Shown here piece after piece: positions 15,659 to 22,947 of a stretch of DNA of 40,679 bases. Where the stretch lies: NCBI GenBank assembly GCA_022827045.1, contig JAJDTQ010000220.1, positions 1 to 40,679 of the forward strand, read 5' to 3'. Source of the stretch: Candidatus Binatia bacterium (GTDB lineage Bacteria; Desulfobacterota_B; Binatia; UBA9968; JAJDTQ01). The notes beneath the pieces were generated by a model. The model had not been told where the DNA came from, ran no database searches, and saw only the letters and a list, made by a program, of their open reading frames with translations. The number at the start of each line of letters is the position of its first letter. The first letter of the stretch is position 1. The translations under genes were made by a program, and so were the position numbers.

Positions 15659-16745
15659 CATGAGCCTGAACACAACCAGCATCGGCACTGTCCGCATGAT
15701 CCGCGGCCGCTACCTGGGCGCGCTCGTGCTGTGGTTCTTCGGGGCCCTGCTGGGGCTCGCGTTCTTCGCGTCCGTCGGGTGGGGCGCGCTGGACATCCCG
15801 CTGATGCCGATGCTGGCGATCTTCGCCGACGCCTTGGGGTTGGAGCTGCCATGGCAGTTCACCTCCAGGGAACAGGCGGTGTTGATGTCGATTCGGCTTC
15901 CGCGCACCTTCCTCGGGGTCTTGTCCGGCGCCGCGCTGGCTGTCTCCGGCGCGGCGTTGCAGGGGTTGTTCCGCAACCCGCTTGCGGACCCGGCGCTGAT
16001 AGGGGTGTCCACCGGCGCGGCACTAGCCGCGGTAGGCGCCATCGTGCTGGGCACGGGGCTCACGACGCTTCCGGCCTTCAACGCGCTGCTCCTGCCCGTG
16101 TCGGCGTTCTCGGGCGGGCTGCTTGCGACCTGGCTCGTCTACCGTATCGCCAGCCGTGAGGGCCGTACGGACGTGGCCACCATGCTGCTCGCCGGCGTCG
16201 CGGTCAACGCCATGGCGTCCGCCGGCATCGGCCTGCTGGTCTTCGTCAGTACCGAGCAACAGTTGCGGGACCTGAGCTTCTGGCTCCTGGGCAGCCTGGG
16301 GGGGATCACCGGGAGCAGGATACTGGCGGTGACCCCGCTCCTCCTCTGTGCCCTCGTGGCGTTGCCGCTGCTCGCGCGGCATCTGAACGCGCTTCTGCTG
16401 GGCGAGCGAGAGGCGCAGCATCTCGGTTTCCACGTGGAACGGACGAAGCGCCTTATCGTCGCGCTGGCGGCCCTGGCCACGGGCGCGTCGGTGGCGCTCA
16501 CCGGAGTCATCGGGTTCATCGGCCTCGTGGTGCCGCATCTGGTGCGTCTCATGGTCGGACCCGATCACCGGACGCTGCTGCCCGCGGTGATCCTGCTGGG
16601 CGCCAGCCTGATGCTGATCGCCGACCTGGTGGCCCGCACCGTGGTCCTGCCCGCCGAGCTTCCCATCGGCATCCTGACGAGCTGCGTGGGCGGACCGTTC
16701 TTCCTGTGGCTGCTGATCCGTCGCCGCTCCGCGGGAGGACCGTGA
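15648..16745 (+). CDS. hmuU: Heme ABC transporter permease HmuU
   Basis: This FecCD/BtuC-type permease has about nine or ten transmembrane helices. Hallmarks are IRLPRTFLGVLSGAALAVSG near 80, RNPLADPALIGVSTGAALA near 108 and the cytoplasmic coupling region TGVIGFIGLVVPHLVRLM near 285. As a homodimer with HmuV it moves heme across the inner membrane. The longest frame begins at GTG 15648, sharing one base with the hmuT stop; ATG 15660 or ATG 15696 (MIRGRYLG, directly before the first helix) are alternatives, and none has a clear ribosome site. The gene overlaps hmuV (TGATG). Confidence 0.92.
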   Translation: MSCPMSLNTTSIGTVRMIRGRYLGALVLWFFGALLGLAFFASVGWGALDIPLMPMLAIFADALGLELPWQFTSREQAVLMSIRLPRTFLGVLSGAALAVSGAALQGLFRNPLADPALIGVSTGAALAAVGAIVLGTGLTTLPAFNALLLPVSAFSGGLLATWLVYRIASREGRTDVATMLLAGVAVNAMASAGIGLLVFVSTEQQLRDLSFWLLGSLGGITGSRILAVTPLLLCALVALPLLARHLNALLLGEREAQHLGFHVERTKRLIVALAALATGASVALTGVIGFIGLVVPHLVRLMVGPDHRTLLPAVILLGASLMLIADLVARTVVLPAELPIGILTSCVGGPFFLWLLIRRRSAGGP

Positions 16746-17533
16746 TGTTGGAGGCGCGCGATGTCCGCGTCGTCCTGGGCGATGCGGAGGTGCTGAAGGG
16801 AGTCTCGCTGACGGTGGCGCCGGGAGAAGTGGTGACGGTGGTGGGACCCAACGGGGCGGGAAAATCGACGCTTCTGAACGTCCTGTCCGGCTCGTTGCCG
16901 GCGGGGGCGGGCGACGTCTACCTGGACCACTATCCGCTGGCTACCTGGACTCCGCGGGCGCTTGCCAGAAGGCGGGCGGTGTTGCCGCAGTTGCAGGAAC
17001 TCTCTTTCGCCTTCCGCGCGCTGGAGGTGGTGCTGCTCGGACGCTCGCCCCACTTCAGCGCCAGCAGCCCGCGGACCGACCTGGAAGTGGCGCGGGCGTG
17101 TCTGTCGGAGACTGGGGCCGGCCATCTCGAGGAGCGCATCTACACGACCCTCTCCGGTGGCGAACGGCAGCGGGTCCAGTTGGCGCGGGTGCTCGCTCAA
17201 ATCCATTTCACCGGGGCCGGAGCCGGGCTCGCCGACCACTACCTGCTGCTCGACGAGCCCACGTCTTGCCTCGACCCGGCGCACCAGCATGCCACGCTCG
17301 AGGTGACGCGCCGCGCCGCGCAACGAGGGGTTGGCGCGGTGGTCATCCTCCATGATCTCAACCTGGCGGCCATGTACGGAGATCGTGTCGTCATCGTGGC
17401 GGATGGAAACGTCCTGGCGGAAGGTCCGCCGGGAGAGGTGTTGACCGAACCCGCCGTGCGGCAAGCGTTTGACCTGGCCGTCAAGGTCATGACGCATCCG
17501 ACGCGCGGGTGTCCGCATCTCATTGCGGTCTAG
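16745..17533 (+). CDS. hmuV: Heme ABC transporter ATP-binding protein HmuV
   Basis: The 262-residue ATPase begins MLEARDVRVVLGDAEVLKG at ATG 16745, overlapping the hmuU stop. Walker A GPNGAGKST is near 34, signature LSGGERQRVQLARVL near 136 and Walker B YLLLDEPTSCLD near 166, followed by the H-loop ILHDLNLAA. Length and the QLQELSFAFRALEVVLLGRSP stretch fit HmuV/FecE-type ATPases. It powers heme import through HmuU. Confidence 0.93.
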   Translation: MLEARDVRVVLGDAEVLKGVSLTVAPGEVVTVVGPNGAGKSTLLNVLSGSLPAGAGDVYLDHYPLATWTPRALARRRAVLPQLQELSFAFRALEVVLLGRSPHFSASSPRTDLEVARACLSETGAGHLEERIYTTLSGGERQRVQLARVLAQIHFTGAGAGLADHYLLLDEPTSCLDPAHQHATLEVTRRAAQRGVGAVVILHDLNLAAMYGDRVVIVADGNVLAEGPPGEVLTEPAVRQAFDLAVKVMTHPTRGCPHLIAV

Positions 17534-17566
17534 GGAAAAGCGACGGAGTTGAAGCCAGGAGTTGCC

Positions 17567-18058
17567 ATGAACACCGACAAGGCGCGGATACGTACGGACC
17601 TCCCGGCATTGGCGCCGGCCATTGTCATCGGCTTGAGCTCGTTTCTGGCAACGATCGGGTTTTCGGTGGGCTTGTTGTGGCTTGCCGCGACGGCCGTCCA
17701 CGGTGCCGGCCCCGGCGTGCAGGTGGAGCTCAACAAGCTCGAGACCCACGATGGCGTCTGCCGGGCTTATCTGGTTCTCGAGAACCGGACCGAGAGCGAC
17801 TTCGCGTCGCTCCAGCTCGATCTCGTGACCTTCGACACCGCGGGGATCGTGGCTCGCCACCTGGCGGTGGAAATGGCGCCGTTGCCGCGGGCCAAGACCC
17901 GGCTCCGGGTCTTCGATGCGGCCGCGCAGCCGTGCGAAGAAGTGGCCCGGCTGCTGCTCAACGACGTCATCGCTTGTGCGGACGGTTCCGGCGCGCGCGA
18001 GGACTGCCTGGGACTGCTGTCAACCTCCAACCGCGGAGGGGTGGCTTTCATCAAATGA
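17567..18058 (+). CDS. Small membrane-anchored or exported protein of TonB/ExbBD clusters, function unknown
   Basis: The 163-residue protein has one N-terminal hydrophobic segment (APAIVIGLSSFLATIGFSVG, about 16-40) and a compact outer domain. It contains VQVELNKLETHDGVCRAYLV near 52, FASLQLDLVTFDTAG near 82 and a C-terminus with paired cysteines (CEEVARLLLNDVIACADG...CLGLL). I have seen similar proteins, labelled Tat or hypothetical, directly before exbB in alphaproteobacterial heme clusters. Four cysteines suggest disulfides in the periplasm, and the domain looks immunoglobulin-like. It starts behind CCAGGAG and overlaps exbB by ATGA. A role in assembling or tuning the ExbBD-TonB motor is inference only. 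Confidence 0.75.
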   Translation: MNTDKARIRTDLPALAPAIVIGLSSFLATIGFSVGLLWLAATAVHGAGPGVQVELNKLETHDGVCRAYLVLENRTESDFASLQLDLVTFDTAGIVARHLAVEMAPLPRAKTRLRVFDAAAQPCEEVARLLLNDVIACADGSGAREDCLGLLSTSNRGGVAFIK

Positions 18059-18774
18059 CCCTGTGGGAAATCGCCGGGCAGGCGCGCGGGTGGCTCGAAG
18101 CCGGCGGGCCGGTGGTGGCCGTCCTGCTGGCCATGTCGGTCTTCGCCCTCGCCCTGGTCCTACTGAAGCTGTACCAGTTCCGAAAGGTCCGGATCCGTGA
18201 CCGGATGCCCGTGAGAGATGCCCTGCGGCTCCACCGCTCCGGCCAAAGCGGACGCGCTCTCGACGTGCTGGGAGCGTCGCCCAATCCAGTGGCCGAAGTT
18301 CTCGCCCTGGCCATACAAGGCTACGGACGGCCTGACCTGGACCAGGCCACCGTACGGGAGGAGCTGGCCCGAGTAGCCGCCCGCCGGCTCGTCAGCCTGC
18401 GCACCGGCCTGCGGCCGCTGGAGGTAATCGCGTCGCTGGCGCCGTTGCTGGGCCTCTTCGGGACGGTGCTGGGCATGATCGAGGCCTTTCGGCAACTCGA
18501 AGAGGCGGGCATGCAGGTGAACCCGGCGGCCCTCTCCGGCGGCATCTGGGAGGCGCTACTGACAACGGCGGTGGGCCTGGCCGTGGCCATTCCCACGGTG
18601 GCCGCCCACGGTTGGATCGAGCACCGTGTGGATGGTGTCGCCGATCGGATGGACGACGCCGTTTCCGGAGCGTTTGCGGCGGACCTCGGTGCTCCGGCGG
18701 CCGGCGCGGCGGACGCGCGTGCCCCGCGGGAGCCGGTGGACCATGCAGCCGTACCGTCTCAGGTCTCCGACTAG
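18055..18774 (+). CDS. exbB: ExbB (MotA/TolQ/ExbB proton channel family)
   Basis: The 239-residue protein has the expected three transmembrane segments: residues 18-38 (GGPVVAVLLAMSVFALALVLL), about 120-142 (VIASLAPLLGLFGTVLGMIEAF) and about 160-183 (GGIWEALLTTAVGLAVAIPTV). The last two contain the conserved LLGLFGTV and TTAVGLAVAIP motifs of the family, including the threonines lining the channel. With ExbD it converts the proton gradient into work on TonB. The gene overlaps its upstream neighbour by four bases and exbD by 32. Confidence 0.93.
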   Translation: MTLWEIAGQARGWLEAGGPVVAVLLAMSVFALALVLLKLYQFRKVRIRDRMPVRDALRLHRSGQSGRALDVLGASPNPVAEVLALAIQGYGRPDLDQATVREELARVAARRLVSLRTGLRPLEVIASLAPLLGLFGTVLGMIEAFRQLEEAGMQVNPAALSGGIWEALLTTAVGLAVAIPTVAAHGWIEHRVDGVADRMDDAVSGAFAADLGAPAAGAADARAPREPVDHAAVPSQVSD

Positions 18775-19156
18775 GCGCCGTCGGAGCGCCGTTCCCATCA
18801 GCCTCACGCCGTTGATCGACGTGGTGTTCATCCTGCTGGTCTTCTTCATGCTCGCCACGAGCCTGCTCGATTGGCGCGCCATCGAGTTGAATGCGGTTCG
18901 CACGGCCGCGCCCATGTCCATGGAGGGTGCGCTCGTGGTCGAGATCCGCCCGGAGGGCGTCCGGCTCGCCGGCGAGAAAATACCCTCGGGTTCGCTCCCA
19001 AGCCGGATTCGCGAGCATCTGCTGCGGAAGCCGCGCCGCCGGGTCGTGGCCAAGCCCGCGTCCGGTGTCTCGCTTCAAGAGGCCGTGCGGGTCCTCGACG
19101 CCCTGACGGCCGCCGGCGTGGAGGACCTTTCCGTGGTTCGGGGCAGGGAAAGGTGA
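18743..19156 (+). CDS. exbD: ExbD, first copy, with catalytic Asp
   Basis: The 137-residue protein has a short basic N-terminus, one transmembrane helix SLTPLIDVVFILLVFFML (20-37) and a periplasmic domain. The proton-carrying aspartate of ExbD/TolR is present at position 26. It starts at ATG 18743 inside the 3' end of exbB, a common translational coupling. In relatives exbB-exbD is usually followed in the same direction by a second exbD and tonB; here those two genes are on the opposite strand and convergent. Confidence 0.92.
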   Translation: MQPYRLRSPTRRRRSAVPISLTPLIDVVFILLVFFMLATSLLDWRAIELNAVRTAAPMSMEGALVVEIRPEGVRLAGEKIPSGSLPSRIREHLLRKPRRRVVAKPASGVSLQEAVRVLDALTAAGVEDLSVVRGRER

Positions 19157-19208
19157 GGGTTCCCGTCGTACGCCGCCCGCGGGGTGGCACACGCGAAGCG
19201 GGCAGCAC

Positions 19209-20612
19209 TCAGCGGAGGACGAACTCCACGGGAACGACGAGTTCGAGTGACGATCGGGTCATGGAGTCCGGCATCCTCGGGAACGGCTGCGCTCGCTCGA
19301 TCATGGTCACGACCGCTTCGTCCAGCAGTTCGTGGCCGGTGCTTCGGCGTACTTCGTACTCCCGCAACCTTCCGTCCGGGTCCATGACGAGATAGAGCAT
19401 CGCCGTGCCTTCCTGGCGGAGCAACCGGGCGCGGCGGGGGTAGCGCTTGTGTCGTTCGAGCCAGCCACGGACCCGTGCCAGGTAATCCGTCTTGTCGCCC
19501 GGAGAGAGCATGCCGGAGCCCCGGGAGCCGCCGCCGGGACCCGCGCCGGAAAGGGCCGCGCCAACGCGGGTCACTTGGCCGTGGACGGTAGCGGCGCTCC
19601 GTGGAGCCGTGTTCGACAGGGCGGTTGCGCGCAAGCCGGCCCTGGTGGGTGTTCGCGCGATGGCGGCACCCGGCGTGAGCGGCGCGCGTGGATCGTTCGT
19701 CGGCGTTCCCTCGACCGCCTCGGCCCCGGCGAGAGACGCCGGTCCGACTTCCGGCGCATCTGCTGCTGTTGCGGCCCGCGTTTCGGAGGGTTGCGCAACA
19801 GACTTCGCCGCGGTCGCGTCCCCTGCTCCATCCGCGTGGACGGGTTCCGCCGGTGCCGGATCCGTCATTGTCGCGGAAGCGGCAATCCGGGCGGGGCGGG
19901 ATGGGGACGCCTCGGCCGTGGCACCGCTCCGCCGCCCCTGGATTCTTGCTTCCGCGGCAATGACGAAGAGGGACTCGGGAATGACGGGAGAGGGCGTTGT
20001 CAAGGTCGGCGTGCGGCGCGTGAGCGGCAGCGTGGGGCCTGCGAGGGACGGCGCGGGATCAGTTAGCGGCAGTGCCGGGCCTGTGAGTGGGGAGGCGGGG
20101 CCGGTGAGCAGCGGCGCGGGGCGTGTCCTTGGACGGGCGAGGTTCTTGGGATTCGTCGTTTTCGTGTGGATCAAGTCCGTGCGGATGGAGTCTACGGCGC
20201 CTGGGACCAGGTTGGCCGTTTCCACCTGGCCGATGGCATCGACAGGTGTCGGGAAGGGCTTGTCGCGACGCTCGGCGACCCGCGGCTCCGAGGACGCGGA
20301 CGGGATCACGGCCGAGACCGAGGCAGGGCTCGCGTCCGCGGCGTCACGGGTGGGTTGTACCGCCTCCGGGAAGGCGGCGGCTTCGATGCCAGCGGCCGCG
20401 CCGGTTCTTGCGGCGGCCACTGCCCCGGCCTTTGTGGCGGCCACTGCGCCGGGTGCGCCGCCCGCGGGTCCAAGGGAGATGACCACGGCGTTTCCGCCAG
20501 CGTCTCCGCGGTTCGGCTCCGGGAACTGCCGCAAGAGCGCCGTGGCCATGCCCGCATGGACCAGCACCGCGACGGCGAGCGCCGGGATCCAGTGCCGCGC
20601 CGTGAGCCGCAT
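19209..20612 (-). CDS. tonB: Energy transducer TonB with extended repeat-bearing linker
   Basis: At 467 residues this is much longer than the roughly 240 of classical TonB. It has an N-terminal transmembrane anchor (HWIPALAVAVLVHAGMATALL, 7-27) and a C-terminal TonB fold from about 380 (YLARVRGWLERHKRYP, GRLREYEVRRSTG, LVVPVEFVLR). The linker is Pro/Ala/Thr-rich, with degenerate seven-residue units such as PLTGPAL, PLTDPAP and PLTRRTP around 165-205. An in-frame palindromic repeat follows at about 208-250, which accounts for part of the extra length. It should span the periplasm and open the heme receptor plug. The ATG overlaps the exbD2 stop by four bases. Confidence 0.9.
   Translation of the reverse strand: MRLTARHWIPALAVAVLVHAGMATALLRQFPEPNRGDAGGNAVVISLGPAGGAPGAVAATKAGAVAAARTGAAAGIEAAAFPEAVQPTRDAADASPASVSAVIPSASSEPRVAERRDKPFPTPVDAIGQVETANLVPGAVDSIRTDLIHTKTTNPKNLARPRTRPAPLLTGPASPLTGPALPLTDPAPSLAGPTLPLTRRTPTLTTPSPVIPESLFVIAAEARIQGRRSGATAEASPSRPARIAASATMTDPAPAEPVHADGAGDATAAKSVAQPSETRAATAADAPEVGPASLAGAEAVEGTPTNDPRAPLTPGAAIARTPTRAGLRATALSNTAPRSAATVHGQVTRVGAALSGAGPGGGSRGSGMLSPGDKTDYLARVRGWLERHKRYPRRARLLRQEGTAMLYLVMDPDGRLREYEVRRSTGHELLDEAVVTMIERAQPFPRMPDSMTRSSLELVVPVEFVLR
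19863..19965. repeat. 'Extragenic' palindromic repeat lying in frame inside tonB
   Basis: The arms CGTCATTGTCGCGGAAGC (19863-19880) and, inverted, GCTTCCGCGGCAATGACG (19948-19965) enclose AATCCGG and CCTGGATTC. This is the layout of the widespread repeat whose usual arm reads CGTCATTCCCGCGAAAGC followed by GGGAATCCAGG. On the tonB strand it encodes FVIAAEARIQ and later ARIAASATMT, close to the familiar 'VIPAKAGIQ' translation of this repeat. The tonB frame stays open through it. Confidence 0.75.
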
Positions 20613-21046
20613 CAGTGGTCGCCGGGAAGGGTGAGAAGGCGCAGCTTCGCCGCGCCGGATTCTTGCAGGAGTTCCATCACGCCCACGACATGCCGGGCCT
20701 CGGCTCGGCTGTCGGCCATGACGTGGACGTTCGCCTCGCCGTCACGCGCCAGACGCCGGGAAAGTTCCGATTTGAGCGCTGCCGGCTCCAGGACATCGCC
20801 ATTGAGACCCAGCCGTCCGTCAGCGGCCACCACCACCAGCAGCTCGTGTCCGGTTGCCGCCTCTTGGCTCCCCGAATGAGGCGGCATGATGGGAAAAGGA
20901 TCGTGGAAGGTGAATCGTCCGGCCAACATAAAGAAGATCAGCAGCAGGAACACGATGTTGATCAGGGGCAGGACGGGCTCGGCGCTTTTCCGTGGACGGG
21001 CGTTGCCCGAGTATCTGTTCCAGGCTGTCCTGCAGTCTCGACTCAA
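20612..21046 (-). CDS. exbD: ExbD, second copy, with Asn replacing the channel Asp
   Basis: The 144-residue protein has one helix, LPLINIVFLLLIFFMLAG (26-43), and an ExbD periplasmic domain (LGLNGDVLEPAALKSELSRRL, then HVMADSRAEARHVVGVMELLQ). Position 30, where ExbD1 has its aspartate (PLIDVVF), is asparagine (PLINIVF), so it cannot carry protons in the same way. Such Asn copies paired with an Asp copy occur, to my knowledge, in tandem exbD-exbD systems, suggesting a mixed dimer. The start is TTG: AAGGAGG lies nine bases upstream and no ATG or GTG occurs before the helix. It overlaps the upstream gene by four bases (TTGA). Confidence 0.88.
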   Translation of the reverse strand: MSRDCRTAWNRYSGNARPRKSAEPVLPLINIVFLLLIFFMLAGRFTFHDPFPIMPPHSGSQEAATGHELLVVVAADGRLGLNGDVLEPAALKSELSRRLARDGEANVHVMADSRAEARHVVGVMELLQESGAAKLRLLTLPGDH

Positions 21047-21249
21047 TGAAGCGGGCCTCCTTGCGGCGGGTGTTTGTGGTCTGCTTCCCCGCTACACAGG
21101 GAAACCGCGACCGTGTGCAAGTCCTCGGCCAATCTCGGGAAATCGTCCCTGGTGATGTGCAGGGAACCGGTGCCGTAGTGGATGTGCACGCTGCCGCTCT
21201 GACACATGAATATCTGCCAGCGCCGCAGATTTTGTTCGTTGTTGTCCAT
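21043..21249 (-). CDS. Small 68-residue protein, unknown, in exbD2-tonB operon
   Basis: The ATG at 21249 follows AAAGGA by seven bases. The protein is soluble, with a central motif WQIFMCQSGSVHIHYGTGSLHITRDD split over about residues 11-36, then a helix DFPRLAEDLHTVAVSL and a His/Lys-rich tail. The pattern Cys-x(4)-Val-His-x-His-Tyr-Gly-x-Gly-Ser-Leu followed by a helix recalls small DUF-type proteins (DUF6686-like) but I am not sure of membership. Cys16, His22, His24 and a second Cys near 52 could bind a metal. It is translationally coupled to exbD2 and lies behind the metal box at 21690. Confidence 0.75.
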   Translation of the reverse strand: MDNNEQNLRRWQIFMCQSGSVHIHYGTGSLHITRDDFPRLAEDLHTVAVSLCSGEADHKHPPQGGPLH

Positions 21250-21278
21250 GGTGGGTCCTTTCCTTGCCGTCGGGCGGG

Positions 21279-21617
21279 TCACTCCGAAGCGTCGCGGGTT
21301 TCGCCTTCTTCCACCGGGGGCTGCACAGGTGCCGCTCGCCCCACGTCGATGAGCTCGATGAGGTCCTGGTCCTTGGTGGCGTTCCACCGTAGCGCCAGCG
21401 CGAGATAGTCGGCGGCCGGCTCGCCACGGTCCGTCTCCATCTGGCTCAGGGCGAGGACGACGTAGTGGACCGCGATGGCGAACGCGGTCTTCCAGTCCGG
21501 GGACTTCCCGTAGCAGTTCTCCAGCCACCGCGTCGCGTTCACGATCATGCCCCTCGGACAGTTCCTGGTTCGCTTATGGAGTTCCCACGCCACCTCAATG
21601 AGCCGGTTATGGGACAT
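21279..21617 (-). CDS. Small 112-residue protein, unknown, first gene of exbD2-tonB operon
   Basis: The frame is open from 21716, but AAGGAGG directly before ATG 21617 fixes the start. The protein looks all-helical: HNRLIEVAWELHKRTRNC, then ATRWLENCYGKSPDWKTAFAIAVHYVVLALSQM, ADYLALALRWNATKDQDLIELI and a disordered acidic tail. It lacks a signal peptide and transmembrane helix. I do not recognise the family. Its place as first gene after a strong metal-box promoter, followed by the 68-residue gene, exbD2 and tonB, implies expression under metal limitation. Confidence 0.72.
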   Translation of the reverse strand: MSHNRLIEVAWELHKRTRNCPRGMIVNATRWLENCYGKSPDWKTAFAIAVHYVVLALSQMETDRGEPAADYLALALRWNATKDQDLIELIDVGRAAPVQPPVEEGETRDASE

Positions 21618-21689
21618 CACGTCCTCCTTCCGATGGTGTCGTGTCGTCTCTGCGCTACTGCGTCCGGCCACAGAGATCGGTAGGTCGTA

Positions 21690-21718
21690 CCAAATAACTT
21701 TTATTTGGTCAACCAAAA
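21690..21718. promoter_or_regulatory. Putative metal-repressor operator, site 3 (exbD2-tonB operon promoter)
   Basis: This is the clearest copy. The left half CCAAATAA and middle half TTATTTGG form one palindrome (21690-21708). The middle and right halves form a second, perfect one, TTTGGTCAACCAAA (21704-21717). On the minus strand a -35-like TTGACC lies within the second palindrome, with a weak TACGAC 17 bases on, so a bound repressor would cover the promoter. The GGT-ACC core resembles DtxR/MntR-family operators. Confidence 0.65.
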
Positions 21719-21748
21719 ATTAGAAATATTTTACAGCGAATCCTGTTC

Positions 21749-21804
21749 CGTCATTCCGGCGCGAGCTTGTCCTCGACAACCGCGGTCAGCGACGGGAATC
21801 CAGG
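21749..21804. repeat. Copy of the CGTCATTCC palindromic repeat between operons
   Basis: CGTCATTCCGGCGCGAGC at 21749 and GGGAATCCAGG at 21794-21804 are the two ends of one arm of the repeat family also found inside tonB. It lies between the exbD2 operon promoter and the end of the DUF1513 gene. Confidence 0.6.
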
Positions 21805-21822
21805 CGGTGTGGGATCGGGTGT

Positions 21823-22947
21823 TCAGGCGACAGCCAGGTGGTTGTCCCAGCGCCGGGTCCGGACGAACTCGCCTTCGAGCGGGGTGGTCTTGCCGGACCA
21901 TGCGTCGACGACGGCCACGCCGCCGTGTCCGCTGCTGGCGAGGAACTCTCCGGGCCGCTCCCCGGGCGCGACGCCGCTACCGTCGGGCACCCGCGCGGAT
22001 GACAGGTGGACCCCGGCGGCGGCGTCCCAGAAGGTGACGGCGTTGCCGCGTGGAGCGGACACCGCGAGAAGCCGTCCGCCGGAATCGAAGCAGACGCTGC
22101 CGCAGTACTGCTTCATGGCGCGCCAAACGCCGTCCGCCGCGTTCAGTGGAGCCAGCAGGGGCGCGCTCGCGGCGGTGCCGGGCCGGTGCAGGGCGACGAG
22201 CGGCACGAGGTCGCCTCGGGGACCTTCGTACTGCGTGGCGACGGCCACGGTGTCGTCCCGACCCACCGCCAGGTGGCGGATGCCGAGTTGATGAAGCCCG
22301 GACGGGAGCCGGCGCTCGTGCAGCAGCTTGCCGTCGCGCCGGTGGACGTAGCAGAGAGACGGCGCCATGGTGGCGATGTTGAGCTTCACCCGGGGCAGGT
22401 CGGGATGCGTGAGGATGCCGCCGTTGGCGACGACGAGGGTGGCGCCGTCGGAGAGGAGGGCGATCTCGTGGGGGCCGATGCCGTGGGAGTCGATCTCACC
22501 GGCGCGCTCGTACCCTTTGCCGGCGTTGTAGATGCCGATGACGCCGCGCTCTCCCTGGAAGTCGTTTTCGCTGGCGTACAGGAAGCGTCCGCCAGGGCTG
22601 AACACGCCGTGGCCGTAGAAGTGGCGGTCGCGGGGGGGCGCAAACTCGGCCGCCGTCCGGCCGCGCGCGAGGTCGATGGCGAGCGCGAAGCGGCCCGGCC
22701 TTCGCGCGAAGAGCACGGCGGTGCGGCCGTCGGGGCGCACGGCCAGGGAATGGCCCCGGCCCGGCAGGCCCAGGTCGAAGGCCGCGGCGCCGGTGGCGTC
22801 GAAGGCGCTGACCCGGTAGCGTCCTCCGGTGCCGGCGCGGGCGCTCAGGTAGAGCCGTACCCGGGAAGCCGCGCCCGCGGAAAGCGGCAGCCCCGCGAGC
22901 AGCCCGCCGGCCATGAGCCGCAGCAGGGTCCTTCGATCAATCCCCAT
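21823..22947 (-). CDS. DUF1513 protein, Tat-exported beta-propeller of imelysin clusters
   Basis: The 374-residue protein has a twin-arginine-like leader (MGIDRRTLLRLMAGGLLAG, then SAGAAS). The body is made of repeated blade-like units (GHSLAVRPDGRTAVLFARRPG, HFYGHGVFSPGGRFLYASEND, GPHEIALLSDGATLVVANGG, GIRHLAVGRDDTVAVATQYEG), consistent with a seven-bladed periplasmic propeller. The Tat signal suggests export in folded form, possibly with a cofactor. DUF1513 proteins are typically encoded after DUF1111 and imelysin genes, as here, but their biochemical role is not known to me. The start overlaps the upstream imelysin stop by 11 bases. Confidence 0.88.
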   Translation of the reverse strand: MGIDRRTLLRLMAGGLLAGLPLSAGAASRVRLYLSARAGTGGRYRVSAFDATGAAAFDLGLPGRGHSLAVRPDGRTAVLFARRPGRFALAIDLARGRTAAEFAPPRDRHFYGHGVFSPGGRFLYASENDFQGERGVIGIYNAGKGYERAGEIDSHGIGPHEIALLSDGATLVVANGGILTHPDLPRVKLNIATMAPSLCYVHRRDGKLLHERRLPSGLHQLGIRHLAVGRDDTVAVATQYEGPRGDLVPLVALHRPGTAASAPLLAPLNAADGVWRAMKQYCGSVCFDSGGRLLAVSAPRGNAVTFWDAAAGVHLSSARVPDGSGVAPGERPGEFLASSGHGGVAVVDAWSGKTTPLEGEFVRTRRWDNHLAVA

